Of a DNA stretch of 64,000 bases, positions 1 through 7,207 are shown piece after piece. The notes beneath the pieces are model-generated. The model searched no databases. It saw only the letters and a program-made list of their open reading frames with translations, and was not told where the DNA came from. How positions within the stretch are numbered: the first letter of the stretch is position 1; the number at the start of each line of letters is the position of its first letter. Both the position numbers and the translations under genes were made by a program. The stretch covers positions 1 through 64,000 of the forward strand of contig DAOUMD010000220.1 of NCBI GenBank assembly GCA_034412795.1, read 5' to 3'. The DNA is from JAUVPY01 sp034412795. GTDB taxonomy: Bacteria > Chloroflexota > Anaerolineae > 4572-78 > NAK82.

Positions 1-279
1 GTATTCAGTATTTCGTTGCTCGCGGGCTATGGACAGTTTGCGACCGGGATGGAACTGGACGCCATCGCCTCTGTGGTGATAGGGGGTACATCGTTATTCG
101 GTGGCATTGGTAGTGTGATCGGCACTCTGTTTGGTGTCTTGATCAATCAAACCATCGTGTCCATCCTCCAGTTCAACGGCACTTTGAGTTCGTGGTGGAC
201 TCGCATTGGCGTGGGCGTTCTCACGTTGATCTTTATCGGAATTCAAAGCGTGTTCTATGCAAGAAGAAAATATGGGTAG
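1..279 (+). CDS. Sugar ABC transporter permease, C-terminal fragment
   Basis: The reading frame is open from base 1, so the gene begins upstream of the window. The last 93 residues contain the G-x-L-x-A-I-A-S-V-V-I-G-G-T-S-L-F-G-G pattern typical of ribose/xylose-type permeases (RbsC/BPD_transp_2 family), followed by two hydrophobic segments and a short basic tail ending ARRKYG. Family members form the membrane channel of a monosaccharide importer together with an ATPase and a periplasmic binding protein. Those partners must lie upstream and the sugar cannot be told from this piece. A very large palindrome follows the stop codon. Confidence 0.85.
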   Translation, partial: VFSISLLAGYGQFATGMELDAIASVVIGGTSLFGGIGSVIGTLFGVLINQTIVSILQFNGTLSSWWTRIGVGVLTLIFIGIQSVFYARRKYG

Positions 280-332
280 TGGTTAAATCTCGACTTTGGC
301 CATTTCTGAGCGCCTTTGAAATCTGACCTAAT

Positions 333-411
333 AGTAAGTGATAGGTTGTAATCGTAGATGAACCACTTGGTCACCAAGTGGTTCATCTACGATTACAACC
401 TATCACTTACT
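333..411. repeat. Perfect 79-bp palindrome (39-bp arms)
   Basis: Bases 333-371 are the exact reverse complement of 373-411, leaving a single unpaired central base at 372. No clear T-run follows on either strand, so it is not a textbook intrinsic terminator, although it could end transcription of the permease operon. Perfect palindromes this long with no spacer are unstable in replicating DNA. It could be a transposon-derived end-to-end junction or an assembly foldback artefact. The rest of 280-601 holds only the promoter at 455-482 and the ribosome site of the next gene. Confidence 0.9.
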
Positions 412-454
412 TCTTTACCACTACCATAATTCCTATACTTGGACGTTTATTAAC

Positions 455-482
455 TTGCAAACATCAAAGGGTATGTTATAAT
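455..482 (+). promoter_or_regulatory. Sigma-70-type promoter
   Basis: TTGCAA at 455-460 and TATAAT at 477-482 are separated by 16 bases. They lie about 120 bases before the lipoprotein start at 602, which is the only gene downstream on this strand, so the promoter is assigned to it. Confidence 0.6.
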
Positions 483-601
483 ATGTTGGTATGGGTCAAG
501 CAACGGGTATTACTCCGTGCCATTGGAAATAAGGACAAACAAATAAGCATGTGACACGTCTAAGATGTCACCGGTGACGCCCGTCCAAGCGGAGGAGAAC
601 A

Positions 602-1030
602 ATGACACAAAAAAAATCAATTTCGATAGGTGTTCTATTAATACTGGTTCTTCTTGCCTTCGCTGGTTCTGGATGTAGTTCAAAGAAGTGTCCAATAGAT
701 GGAAAATGGGCAACCGGAGAAGAATCGGGAGTAACAAGTTTTGTTGTTGATAATTGTGCTATACCGTATGTGTATTATACAATAACGGTTTCGGGGGGCC
801 AATCTTCTGGAACCATTTCACTATTGGACACCTGTCAAATAGATAATAATCAGCAATTTAATTGCCGAGAGCAAGGATATGCAAATCCTAGATACCAATT
901 TTCCGGGAAATTTACAGCAAATAACGCTGCGGAAGGTCAATTGATTTTAGCGAAAGGATTCCATGCGGATTCTGGCGATTTAACTCAAGATATGACATTT
1001 GATTGGAAGGCGTCGTCGCCATCACAATAA
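602..1030 (+). CDS. Small predicted lipoprotein, function unknown
   Basis: 142 residues. The N-terminus has the lipoprotein signal layout: MTQKKS, a hydrophobic stretch of about 17 residues, then a lipobox-like AGSGC with the cysteine near residue 25. It is therefore predicted to be exported and lipid-anchored. The mature part is short, Asn/Gln-rich, contains several cysteines (CP, NC, TC, NC) that could form disulfides, and reads as an all-beta fold. A GGAGGAG ribosome site ends a few bases before the ATG. Base composition is visibly AT-richer than the surrounding genes, which hints at a different origin. I do not recognise a named family. Confidence 0.7.
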   Translation: MTQKKSISIGVLLILVLLAFAGSGCSSKKCPIDGKWATGEESGVTSFVVDNCAIPYVYYTITVSGGQSSGTISLLDTCQIDNNQQFNCREQGYANPRYQFSGKFTANNAAEGQLILAKGFHADSGDLTQDMTFDWKASSPSQ

Positions 1031-1088
1031 TAAGGAGAATGTGCCTCGACCTACCGCTGAGGCGGAAGGTTGCCGCACCAAAAATGTC

Positions 1089-1643
1089 ATGAAAAGAATA
1101 TACATCATTTCAATGTTCATCCTCCTGGCCATCTGCATCTCAGCATGCAGTTCGACCGGGGCGCGAACCGCAACACCCACAAGACAGCCGGGAGAGCTTT
1201 CGCTGGATATGCCGCCCGAATGCAGAGCCCTGACAGAAGGGCTTTGCCTTGTGTCCGAACCCGGCGAGTGGTTGGGAGATGGACAGACAACAATCATTAA
1301 CCAAAAGCCAGAGGCTGTCTATCTGGAGCCAGGCACCGCCATCCAGATAAAAATTGAGGATTGGACTCTCATATTTGACCCGGGAGAAAACAAGCCGTTT
1401 TCCGTCGGCATGACTTTCCCGGGTGCCAAGTTGTATCCCCAAGGCAAGAACGTCGGCATGACGATAGAACACGGCGATAAAAAATGCGATGTGGTGGAAG
1501 GGGCTTTCACTGATGACATATTGCAGAGCGCTCAAAAAGGAGATTTTGGAGTAAATCCTATCTCGGCGCTTGACATTCGCTTTACGATGCGGTGCAATGA
1601 ACAGCCCCAGGTAATCCATGGGCGAGTAAAGCTTCCTTTTTAG
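1089..1643 (+). CDS. Predicted lipoprotein, function unknown
   Basis: 184 residues from the ATG at 1089, chosen because MKRIYIISMFILLAICISAC is a complete lipoprotein signal with its lipobox cysteine at residue 20; frames opening earlier only add a polar, unlikely extension. The mature domain is beta-rich with conserved-looking PGTAIQI, SVGMTFPGA and GDKKCD segments and ends in LDIRFTMRCNEQPQVIHGRVKLPF, which looks like the closing strands of a sandwich domain. The gene stops with TAG at 1641-1643, and the same frame continues as another open frame from 1644. The ribosome site is weak. Confidence 0.65.
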   Translation: MKRIYIISMFILLAICISACSSTGARTATPTRQPGELSLDMPPECRALTEGLCLVSEPGEWLGDGQTTIINQKPEAVYLEPGTAIQIKIEDWTLIFDPGENKPFSVGMTFPGAKLYPQGKNVGMTIEHGDKKCDVVEGAFTDDILQSAQKGDFGVNPISALDIRFTMRCNEQPQVIHGRVKLPF

Positions 1644-1943
1644 ATGAGGTGCAGCGCGCCGACCCCGGCTTGCAGTTTGCATGACGGACCTCCCCCCGGC
1701 GAGTACCCCTCCTATGTTCATATTGGCAACCCGCCTGTTATCGGCGCAGATGGCATCCTCTATGGTTTTTATGAGACCCCGGATATCGTGTCCGTACCGA
1801 TAACCCCTGCCGGCGATAAGGCGGAATGGACGACCGATGTAGCGATTCCCAAGGATGTCAAAGGCTTTTGTATAATGCTGAGCGTAGAGTCGAAAAAGCA
1901 GCGGCTCTTCGTGAACTATGCCATCGACGTCACCGATATATAG
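1644..1943 (+). CDS. In-frame continuation of the preceding gene, 99 codons
   Basis: This frame starts with ATG directly after the TAG that ends the lipoprotein gene, in the same reading phase, and there is no Shine-Dalgarno motif before the ATG. The product is Pro/Gly-rich at first (PPPGEYPSYVHIG) and then looks like an ordinary beta-rich domain (ADGILYGFYETPDIVSVPIT...FVNYAIDVTDI). Either the upstream gene once encoded a two-domain protein now interrupted by an amber codon, or this is an independent small gene. It could also be non-coding. No family recognised. Confidence 0.4.
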   Translation: MRCSAPTPACSLHDGPPPGEYPSYVHIGNPPVIGADGILYGFYETPDIVSVPITPAGDKAEWTTDVAIPKDVKGFCIMLSVESKKQRLFVNYAIDVTDI

Positions 1944-1988
1944 CTTCGTGTGGACTCAAATTGCGGCAGCCGGTCTTTTCGTGGACAT

Positions 1989-2028
1989 CGCCAGCTTCAG
2001 CACTGTCACCGACGGGCTGAAGCTGGCG
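1989..2028. repeat. Inverted repeat, 13-bp arms
   Basis: CGCCAGCTTCAGC (1989-2001) and its exact reverse complement (2016-2028) enclose a 14-base loop. It lies between the end of the plus-strand frame at 1943 and the 3' end of the minus-strand gene remnant at 2075, a position suited to a bidirectional transcription end. No T-run is present. Confidence 0.6.
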
Positions 2029-2074
2029 CACGGCCAGCACGGGTCTGGGGTGTTGCCACCGCAAACATAACATG

Positions 2075-2309
2075 TTACATCGGCATCACTTCGCATACCT
2101 CTACGGTACCATCCAGTTCGAACGTGGGGCATCCTTTGGCGATTTCGACCGCCTCGTCCAGAGACGGCGCCTCAACAAAGAGATATCCGCCAGCAACGTG
2201 TTCCCTCTTCGGTACAAAAAAACATCCCTCACTTTGGCCTCTGTACCACTGATGGTCTGGGCGACCGGTTGGATTGGTTAGATTTTCACAAAGAAACGTG
2301 ATATAATCT
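2075..2309 (-). pseudogene. Remnant of a YCII/DGPF-domain protein
   Basis: Read on the minus strand the frame gives YITFLCEN near its start and GGYLFVEAPSLDEAVEIAKGCP...GTVEVCEVMPM before the stop at 2075. These match the first strand and the last third of YCII-related (DGPF) small proteins, whose C-terminal signature is GGYYLIEA-x-LDEA-x-x-x-A-x-x-CP. The roughly 40-50 residues expected between them, including the DGPF motif, are missing, and no usable start codon follows the upstream stop. I read it as an internally deleted pseudogene. Intact relatives are small proteins often found with ECF sigma factors; none is visible here. Confidence 0.6.
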
Positions 2310-2353
2310 CACCGATCGCCAATATTAGAAATGCTCATGTGAGAGGTGAGGTT

Positions 2354-3160
2354 ATGACGGGCAACGGAAAACTTCATGGGAAGCTGGCCCTGGTTACCGG
2401 GTCCGGGACTGGTTTGGGGCGCGAGATTGCGCTGGAATTTGGTCGCCAGGGGGCAGACGTCGTGCTTCACTACTCCAGGAGCGCCAAGGGCGCTCATAGC
2501 GCCGTTAGCGAGATTCAGGCGCTGGGCCGACGAGCGACCGTCTTTCAGGCCGATCTGGGTGACGTGGAAGCTTGTCTGGAACTGGTAGACCGGGCCGTCG
2601 ATTTTCTGGGTGGCATCGACGTCTTGATGAATAACGCTGGCATCAGCGAGACCATAGATTATTTAGAAGCGACGCCCGAATTCTTTGATCGGCTCTACCA
2701 GGTCAACATCCGCGGCGAGTTCTTCTGCGCTCAACGCGCGATTAAACACATGCTTTACCAAGGGCGGAGGGGGGTGGTCATCAACATGACCTCAAGTCAC
2801 GCCCAGGGCAGTCTACCGGGCTTCTCAGTGTACGCCGGGACCAAGGGGGCCATCTGGTCCTGGACCCAGCAGTTAGCGGTTGAGCTGGCACCGTTGGGCA
2901 TCCGGGTCAACGGTATTTGCCCAGGTTGGGTCGAAGTCGAGAGTCACCACCGGGAGGTCCCTGACTTCGACCCGGTCGCCATCGGAAGGCTAATTCCTTA
3001 CCAGCGTATGGGCCGACCTATCGACATCGCCAAAGCCTGCGTTTACCTGGCCTCCGAGGACAGCGACTACATGACCGGCCACGTGATGGTCGTCGATGGC
3101 GGTATTATGGCCAAGATGGCACTGCCAGACCACGGCAAAGAAGAACAGGGGCGAGAATAG
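2354..3160 (+). CDS. Short-chain dehydrogenase/reductase (SDR)
   Basis: 268 residues. An NAD(P)-binding Rossmann motif TGSGTGLG lies near residue 15, NNAG near residue 90, and the catalytic Ser...Tyr-x-x-x-Lys as MTSSHAQG...YAGTK. The C-terminal half carries the ICPGWVEVE and VDGG elements of classical SDRs. It most resembles the 3-oxoacyl-ACP reductase/glucose 1-dehydrogenase group; the substrate cannot be named. The ATG at 2354 is preferred over an upstream GTG at 2339 because GAGGTGAGG lies just ahead of it. It stands alone between a gene remnant and a hairpin. Confidence 0.85.
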   Translation: MTGNGKLHGKLALVTGSGTGLGREIALEFGRQGADVVLHYSRSAKGAHSAVSEIQALGRRATVFQADLGDVEACLELVDRAVDFLGGIDVLMNNAGISETIDYLEATPEFFDRLYQVNIRGEFFCAQRAIKHMLYQGRRGVVINMTSSHAQGSLPGFSVYAGTKGAIWSWTQQLAVELAPLGIRVNGICPGWVEVESHHREVPDFDPVAIGRLIPYQRMGRPIDIAKACVYLASEDSDYMTGHVMVVDGGIMAKMALPDHGKEEQGRE

Positions 3161-3189
3161 GAACTGTCCGTAAATCACTTTGCATTTTT

Positions 3190-3226
3190 AGGACTGGCAG
3201 GCCGATTGCAGAGGCCTGCCAGTCCT
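3190..3226. terminator. Hairpin, probable transcription end
   Basis: A perfect 14-bp stem (AGGACTGGCAGGCC at 3190-3203 with its complement at 3213-3226) around a 9-base loop, 30 bases after the SDR stop codon. The following sequence (GGCGAAAAGTTTATTTTGG) is only partly T-rich, so termination is plausible rather than certain. Confidence 0.5.
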
Positions 3227-3401
3227 GGCGAAAAGTTTATTTTGGACGTTACTATTTCACGCTGCCCCCGCCTGAGAGCCATCCCATGCGCTTGTTCCTC
3301 ACTCATCTCCGTATTATCGCCTCCCTGTCACGTAATTGTCACATTTCCTGTGTATAATCAAAGTAGTAAATCATTATCACTTTGAAGGGAGGCAATCCGC
3401 C

Positions 3402-4172
3402 ATGCAAAGCCGATTCATCAATGTACTTCTTCTTACCCTTATTGCTATCCTCGTGCTGACCGCACAGCTACCGGGCCAGGTCGGTGCCCAGACCGTGTCT
3501 GAGGAGCCGCGCCTCATTACGGTGAATGGCGCGGCCGAGGTGCGCGTCGTGCCCGATGAAGTGCTCATCACCCTCGGTGTGGAAACCTGGGACGAAGATC
3601 TCGACCGCGCCAAACGTGATAACGACAGGCGCGTGCAGCAAATCGTGGCCCTGGCCAAAAGCTACGGTGTGAGGGAGCAGCACATTCAAACCGATCACAT
3701 CAGCATCGAGCCTCGCTATCGCGACAGCTACGAGAATCGAGATTTCATCGGCTATTTCGTGCGCAAAACCATCGTTATCACCTTGCGCGACCTCTCCCGC
3801 TTCGAAGACCTGCTGGCTGGCGTTTTACAGGGTGGGGTGACCCACGTGCACGGCATTCAATTTAGGACGACGGAGCTCCGGAAGTACCGGGACGAGGCGC
3901 GCGCCCTCGCCATCCGGGCCGCGCGAGAAAAGGCGGTTGCCTTGGCTGGCGAGCTGGGCCAGGAAATTGGCCAACCGCGCACGATTCGCGAAGATCAAGC
4001 CAGTTGGTGGTCCTGGTATAACTCCTGGTGGGGCGCGCGTTGGGGCGGTGGGACGACTCAAAACGTCATTCAAGAGGCTGGCGGCGTCGCTATGGGCGAG
4101 GATGGGGCTCTGGCGCCCGGCCAGATCACCGTCAATGCTCGCGTGACGGCCAGCTTTGAGTTGTTGAATTGA
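3402..4172 (+). CDS. Secreted SIMPL-domain (DUF541) protein
   Basis: 256 residues. MQSRFINVLLLTLIAILVLTAQLPGQVGAQ is a cleavable signal peptide. The mature protein opens with ITVNGAAEVRVVPDEVLITLGVET, the hallmark of the SIMPL/DUF541 family, and continues with the DNDRRVQQIVALAKSYGV helix and the R-x-A-x-x-x-A-x-x-KA-x-x-LA segment. Relatives such as YggE are linked to oxidative stress tolerance, but the molecular activity is not settled. The start is the ATG preceded by GGGAGG at about 3387; an earlier in-frame opening at 3336 adds no signal-like sequence. A Trp-rich stretch (WWSWYNSWWGARWGG) near residue 205 is unusual and may be a surface loop. Confidence 0.85.
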   Translation: MQSRFINVLLLTLIAILVLTAQLPGQVGAQTVSEEPRLITVNGAAEVRVVPDEVLITLGVETWDEDLDRAKRDNDRRVQQIVALAKSYGVREQHIQTDHISIEPRYRDSYENRDFIGYFVRKTIVITLRDLSRFEDLLAGVLQGGVTHVHGIQFRTTELRKYRDEARALAIRAAREKAVALAGELGQEIGQPRTIREDQASWWSWYNSWWGARWGGGTTQNVIQEAGGVAMGEDGALAPGQITVNARVTASFELLN

Positions 4173-4181
4173 TCTGAAAGG

Positions 4182-4211
4182 ACCCCAGGGGTTTTTGGGA
4201 ACCCCTGGGGT
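4182..4211. terminator. GC-rich hairpin after the SIMPL gene
   Basis: ACCCCAGGGGTT (4182-4193) pairs with AACCCCTGGGGT (4200-4211) around a short loop, 9 bases after the stop codon. A second inverted pair, TTACTACTCAGCC at 4213-4225 and its complement at 4327-4339, brackets the rest of the intergenic space before the convergent MBL-fold gene. The region probably ends transcription from both sides. Confidence 0.5.
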
Positions 4212-4363
4212 GTTACTACTCAGCCCAATGCTCGCGAGGGCCCTCGGCTCACGAGGGATGACAATCCCGAGCCTGATCGCTCATGAAACCCTGTTCAGAA
4301 CCTCTGGACTGTCGTCCATCGGGAGCGGCTGAGTAGTAACCCTGGGGTCTATTTTGAGTTGGG

Positions 4364-4984
4364 CTATAGCCAGGGATTCATCACCCGCTCACGCCCGATA
4401 GTCGTCGCCGGTCCGTGACCGGAGTAAACAAGCGTCTCGTCGGGCAGGGTCATCAACGCCTCCTGAATGCTGCGCATTAAGGTCTCGTGGCTTCCGCCCG
4501 GCAGGTCGCTACGCCCGATGCCCTGCGCAAAGAGCACGTCCCCGTCGAAGATGGCTCCCTGATCTGGCTCGTAAAAGGTGACGTGACCCGGCGTGTGGCC
4601 GGGCGTAAGCAGCACCCGCAGCGTCAGCTCACCGACCGCGATTTCTTGGTCAGCCGTCAGGTGAATGCTCGCCTCGGGGACAGGCGCTGACGGTAATCCA
4701 AAAAAGGTCGCGCCACCGCCCGCGTTCAGCAAGGGCAGGTCCTCGGGATGGAGGGCCAGCGGGGCACCGGTCGCCTTGACCACTTCGTCGGCCGCCCCCA
4801 TGTGATCGAAGTGGGCGTGCGTCAAGAGCACGTGCGTTATCTTCAGCCCCGAGTCTTCCACGGCCTCCAGGATGCGTTTCCCCTCGTCGCCTGGATCGAT
4901 AATCACCCCCATCTTCGTCTCTTCACAGCCCACGATATAACAATTGGCCTGGGTCATACCCACCGGCAGGGTCTTAACGATCAC
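4364..4984 (-). CDS. Metallo-beta-lactamase-fold hydrolase (glyoxalase II-like)
   Basis: 206 residues. The metal-binding motif THAHFDHMG lies near residue 57, with TPGHTPGHV, FDGDVLF and YSGHGP supplying the further His/Asp ligands of the two-metal site. Length and motif spacing fit the hydroxyacylglutathione hydrolase-like/YcbL group of stand-alone thioesterases. Because no glutathione pathway gene is visible, the physiological thioester is unknown. The ATG at 4984 follows an AAAGGAG-like site. The gene is convergent with the SIMPL gene and backs onto the tRNA promoter region. Confidence 0.85.
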   Translation of the reverse strand: MIVKTLPVGMTQANCYIVGCEETKMGVIIDPGDEGKRILEAVEDSGLKITHVLLTHAHFDHMGAADEVVKATGAPLALHPEDLPLLNAGGGATFFGLPSAPVPEASIHLTADQEIAVGELTLRVLLTPGHTPGHVTFYEPDQGAIFDGDVLFAQGIGRSDLPGGSHETLMRSIQEALMTLPDETLVYSGHGPATTIGRERVMNPWL

Positions 4985-5151
4985 GTTTCTCTCCTTTTGC
5001 CTCCGCAGCGTATCTTTTCAAAAAGTAGGGACGAACTTGGGTGTTTGTCCTTGGGCCTACCCTGAATTATTGAGAAGATGCTCCGCAGCTCAGCCGAACG
5101 GAGGAGATTATACCCCCAATCGTCCCAACCGGTCAAAGAACCGGACGACAA

Positions 5152-5180
5152 TTGACGAATACCGGCAAATGGACTATAAT
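5152..5180 (+). promoter_or_regulatory. Promoter of the tRNA-Leu/tRNA-Met pair
   Basis: TTGACG at 5152-5157, a 17-base spacer and TATAAT at 5175-5180 form a near-consensus sigma-70 promoter 30 bases before the first tRNA. Confidence 0.85.
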
Positions 5181-5210
5181 CCCCGATGTTGCTCGGTACC
5201 AACAGGGGCA

Positions 5211-5294
5211 GCCGAGGTGGCGGAACAGGCAGACGCGCTGCGTTCAGGGCGCAGTGGGCTTTGGCCCGTGCGGGTTCAACTCCCGCCCTCGGCA
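5211..5294 (+). tRNA. tRNA-Leu (anticodon CAG)
   Basis: The acceptor strands GCCGAGG (5211-5217) and CCTCGGC (5287-5293) pair fully with discriminator A at 5294. The anticodon stem CTGCG/CGCAG encloses TTCAGGG, giving anticodon CAG at 5245-5247 for CUG codons. A long variable arm (GGG...CCC) marks it as a class II tRNA, as expected for leucine. The T-arm contains GGTTCAACTCC. The 3' CCA is not encoded. Confidence 0.95.
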
Positions 5295-5303
5295 CCTTTT
5301 TAT

Positions 5304-5375
5304 TGCGGGGTGGAGCAGAGGTAGCTCGCCAGGCTCATAACCTGGAGGTCGTAGGTTCGAATCCTACCCCCGCTA
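5304..5375 (+). tRNA. Initiator tRNA-fMet (anticodon CAT)
   Basis: The body TGCGGGGTGGAGCAGAGG...CTCATAA...GGTTCGAATCC closely follows bacterial initiator tRNA. The D-stem has the initiator-type A11:U24 pair and position 1:72 is unpaired, as required for formylation. Two departures from the usual initiator are visible. The 1:72 mismatch is U:U (5304/5374) rather than C:A. The anticodon stem reads CCAGG/CCTGG, so the normally invariant three G:C pairs are A:U, G:C, G:C. The CCA end is not encoded. It is co-transcribed with tRNA-Leu, nine bases upstream. Confidence 0.92.
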
Positions 5376-5389
5376 CCTGGTCGCAACCA

Positions 5390-5430
5390 AAGACCGCCAG
5401 GTCAACCTGATGGGTTAGCCTGGCGGTCTT
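5390..5430 (+). terminator. Hairpin terminator of the tRNA operon
   Basis: AAGACCGCCAGG (5390-5401) pairs with CCTGGCGGTCTT (5419-5430), with a smaller inner AACC/GGTT pairing. It starts 15 bases after the tRNA. The same stem sequence reappears in the terminator at 28589-28660, so this is a recurrent terminator family in the genome. Confidence 0.65.
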
Positions 5431-5543
5431 CGATTCCTGGCCCCCTCCGATTGAGGGGGATTCTAAGGGCGCGCGGTCTTTCTGGTCAAGATGGCCAGGC
5501 GCGTGCCGTGGCGATATCTTGCCGGGCGCCAGACAAGTACTTG

Positions 5544-6143
5544 TTAGATAACGAGGCTGTTTTGGGCCTGTCGAATCGCCTCCACGATCAGTCGGTGTTC
5601 TGTAGCGTGAATACGCGTCTCCAGATCATCCAAGCTGTCAGTTGCATAGATAGGGACTTCCGCCTTTGCAACGACCAGTCCTGCATCTACCTCAGGGACA
5701 ACCCAGTGCACCATCACACCCGTATGCTTGATCTCATTTCGCTGAAATGCCTCGTAAGCACGTTGAATGGCATGGGTCCCAGGAAACTGCCCCGGCAAGG
5801 CGGGATGCAGGTTCAGCACACGACCGGGGAATCGATCCAGGAAAGCAGGGCCGAGCACGTGCATCCAGCCAACCAGTACAAGCAAGTCTGGCTGGTAAGC
5901 GGCTATCCGATCCGCAAGATCAGCCTCGTAGTCCTCCCGAGAGCGGCCAGACTCACGATACGGCTTCAAAGGAAAATAAAGAGTAGAGATGCCCGCCTGT
6001 TCGGCTCGCGTCAAACCGTAAGCTGCCCGACGATTCGAAACGACAGCCTCAATCTGTGCTTCCAAAACACCGGTCTCTGTTGCGTCGATTATGGCCTGCA
6101 GATTGGAGCCATGGCCAGAGATAAACACCGCCAACCGTTTCAT
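5544..6143 (-). CDS. purN: Phosphoribosylglycinamide formyltransferase
   Basis: 199 residues, the normal size. Transfers the formyl group of 10-formyl-THF to GAR, step three of purine synthesis. Motifs seen: MKRLAVFISGHGSNLQAIID (phosphate-binding start), RAEQAGI, LVLVGWMHVLGPAFL, and NLHPALPGQFPGTHAIQRA, which holds the catalytic Asn and His, followed by GVMVHWVVPEVDAG with the catalytic Asp. It is the last gene of the purine operon, 17 bases after purM. It uses folate one-carbon units that the nearby histidine pathway can supply. Confidence 0.95.
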   Translation of the reverse strand: MKRLAVFISGHGSNLQAIIDATETGVLEAQIEAVVSNRRAAYGLTRAEQAGISTLYFPLKPYRESGRSREDYEADLADRIAAYQPDLLVLVGWMHVLGPAFLDRFPGRVLNLHPALPGQFPGTHAIQRAYEAFQRNEIKHTGVMVHWVVPEVDAGLVVAKAEVPIYATDSLDDLETRIHATEHRLIVEAIRQAQNSLVI

Positions 6144-6160
6144 GCTCTCTCCTCTTTTGC

Positions 6161-7186
6161 TCAGGTGATGTGCACAGGTAATCCATCACTGCTGGAAATC
6201 ACCTCTCCCACCTTCCAAGTTTGGTTACCCAATAGATCCAGTGCCCGGTCAGCTTCATCCGATGACAAGACGAGCAGCATACCCAGGCCCAAATTGAAGA
6301 CGTGAGCCATCTCGTCATTGCTGATGTGTCCCTTCCGCTGAATGATCCGAAAAATCGGAGGAATTGGCCAGCATCCCCACTGGATGCGAGCGGCCATGCC
6401 TTCTGGCAAGATGCGCGGTGGATTGTCGATTAGCCCGCCACCGGTAATATGAGCAATCCCCTTAATCGTGAGGCCTGCCTCCAACAGCCGGCGAACCTCA
6501 GACAAATAGGCACGATGCGGCGTCAGCAAAATTTCTCCCAACGGTTGTCCAAGTTCGGGGAGGATATCGTGCAAATTCGTGTTTTGGAGGACATGCCGAG
6601 CCAGAGAGAAGCCATTAGTATGCATGCCCGACGATGCCAGACCGATTATACTATCACCTGGAGCAATGGCGCGTCCGTTGATGATTTGGTGACCATCTAC
6701 AACACCGACGATGGTGCCCACCAGGTCGAACTCCCCGGGCGCATAGACGCCTGGCATTTCTGCTGTCTCACCGCCCAGCAGCGCACAGCCAACCGCTTTA
6801 CACGCAGCCGCGCAGCTTCGTACCACCGCGGCAACCATCTCTGGATCTAACCTGCTAGACGCGATGTAATCTAGAAAGAATAGAGGACGAGCACCTTGAG
6901 CCAGAATATCATTGACGCAATGATTTACGATATCGTGCCCGATAGTGTCGAACCGCTCCATAGCGGCAGCAATCTTGGTCTTGGTACCCACGCCGTCGGT
7001 GGAGGCAACCAGTACAGGCGATTCCATATCTTTCAGAGCTGAGACGTCAAACAGACCGCCGAATGCTCCGATGCCCAATACAACCTCTGGCCCGTAAGTA
7101 GCCCTCACGGCTTTTTCCATCAGTTCTACGGCTTGATTTCCAGTCTCTATGTTTACGCCGGCGTCGCTATAAGTGATCGGAGACAC
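6161..7186 (-). CDS. purM: Phosphoribosylformylglycinamidine cyclo-ligase (AIR synthase)
   Basis: 341 residues. Converts FGAM to AIR with ATP. Typical features are TYSDAGVNIETGNQAVELM at the N-terminus, the GGLFDVS segment, STDGVGTKTKIA, DIVNHCVNDILAQGARPLFFLDY, LLGGETAEMPG and HITGGGLIDNPPR. I chose the GTG at 7186, which follows AAAGGA at a good distance and gives the family's usual start. A TTG at 7207 would add seven residues and touch purD. It sits between purD and purN in the operon. Confidence 0.95.
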   Translation of the reverse strand: MSPITYSDAGVNIETGNQAVELMEKAVRATYGPEVVLGIGAFGGLFDVSALKDMESPVLVASTDGVGTKTKIAAAMERFDTIGHDIVNHCVNDILAQGARPLFFLDYIASSRLDPEMVAAVVRSCAAACKAVGCALLGGETAEMPGVYAPGEFDLVGTIVGVVDGHQIINGRAIAPGDSIIGLASSGMHTNGFSLARHVLQNTNLHDILPELGQPLGEILLTPHRAYLSEVRRLLEAGLTIKGIAHITGGGLIDNPPRILPEGMAARIQWGCWPIPPIFRIIQRKGHISNDEMAHVFNLGLGMLLVLSSDEADRALDLLGNQTWKVGEVISSSDGLPVHIT

Positions 7187-7207
7187 GATTAGAAATCCTT
7201 TGTGCAA

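Noticed and set aside
5304..5375. CAT-anticodon tRNA as tRNA-Ile2 or elongator tRNA-Met
   Set aside because: The unpaired 1:72 position, A11:U24 and overall similarity to bacterial fMet favour the initiator.
5451..6305. 284-codon plus-strand open frame
   Set aside because: It lies entirely antisense to purN and the purM 3' end, both unmistakable, and its translation has no protein-like pattern.
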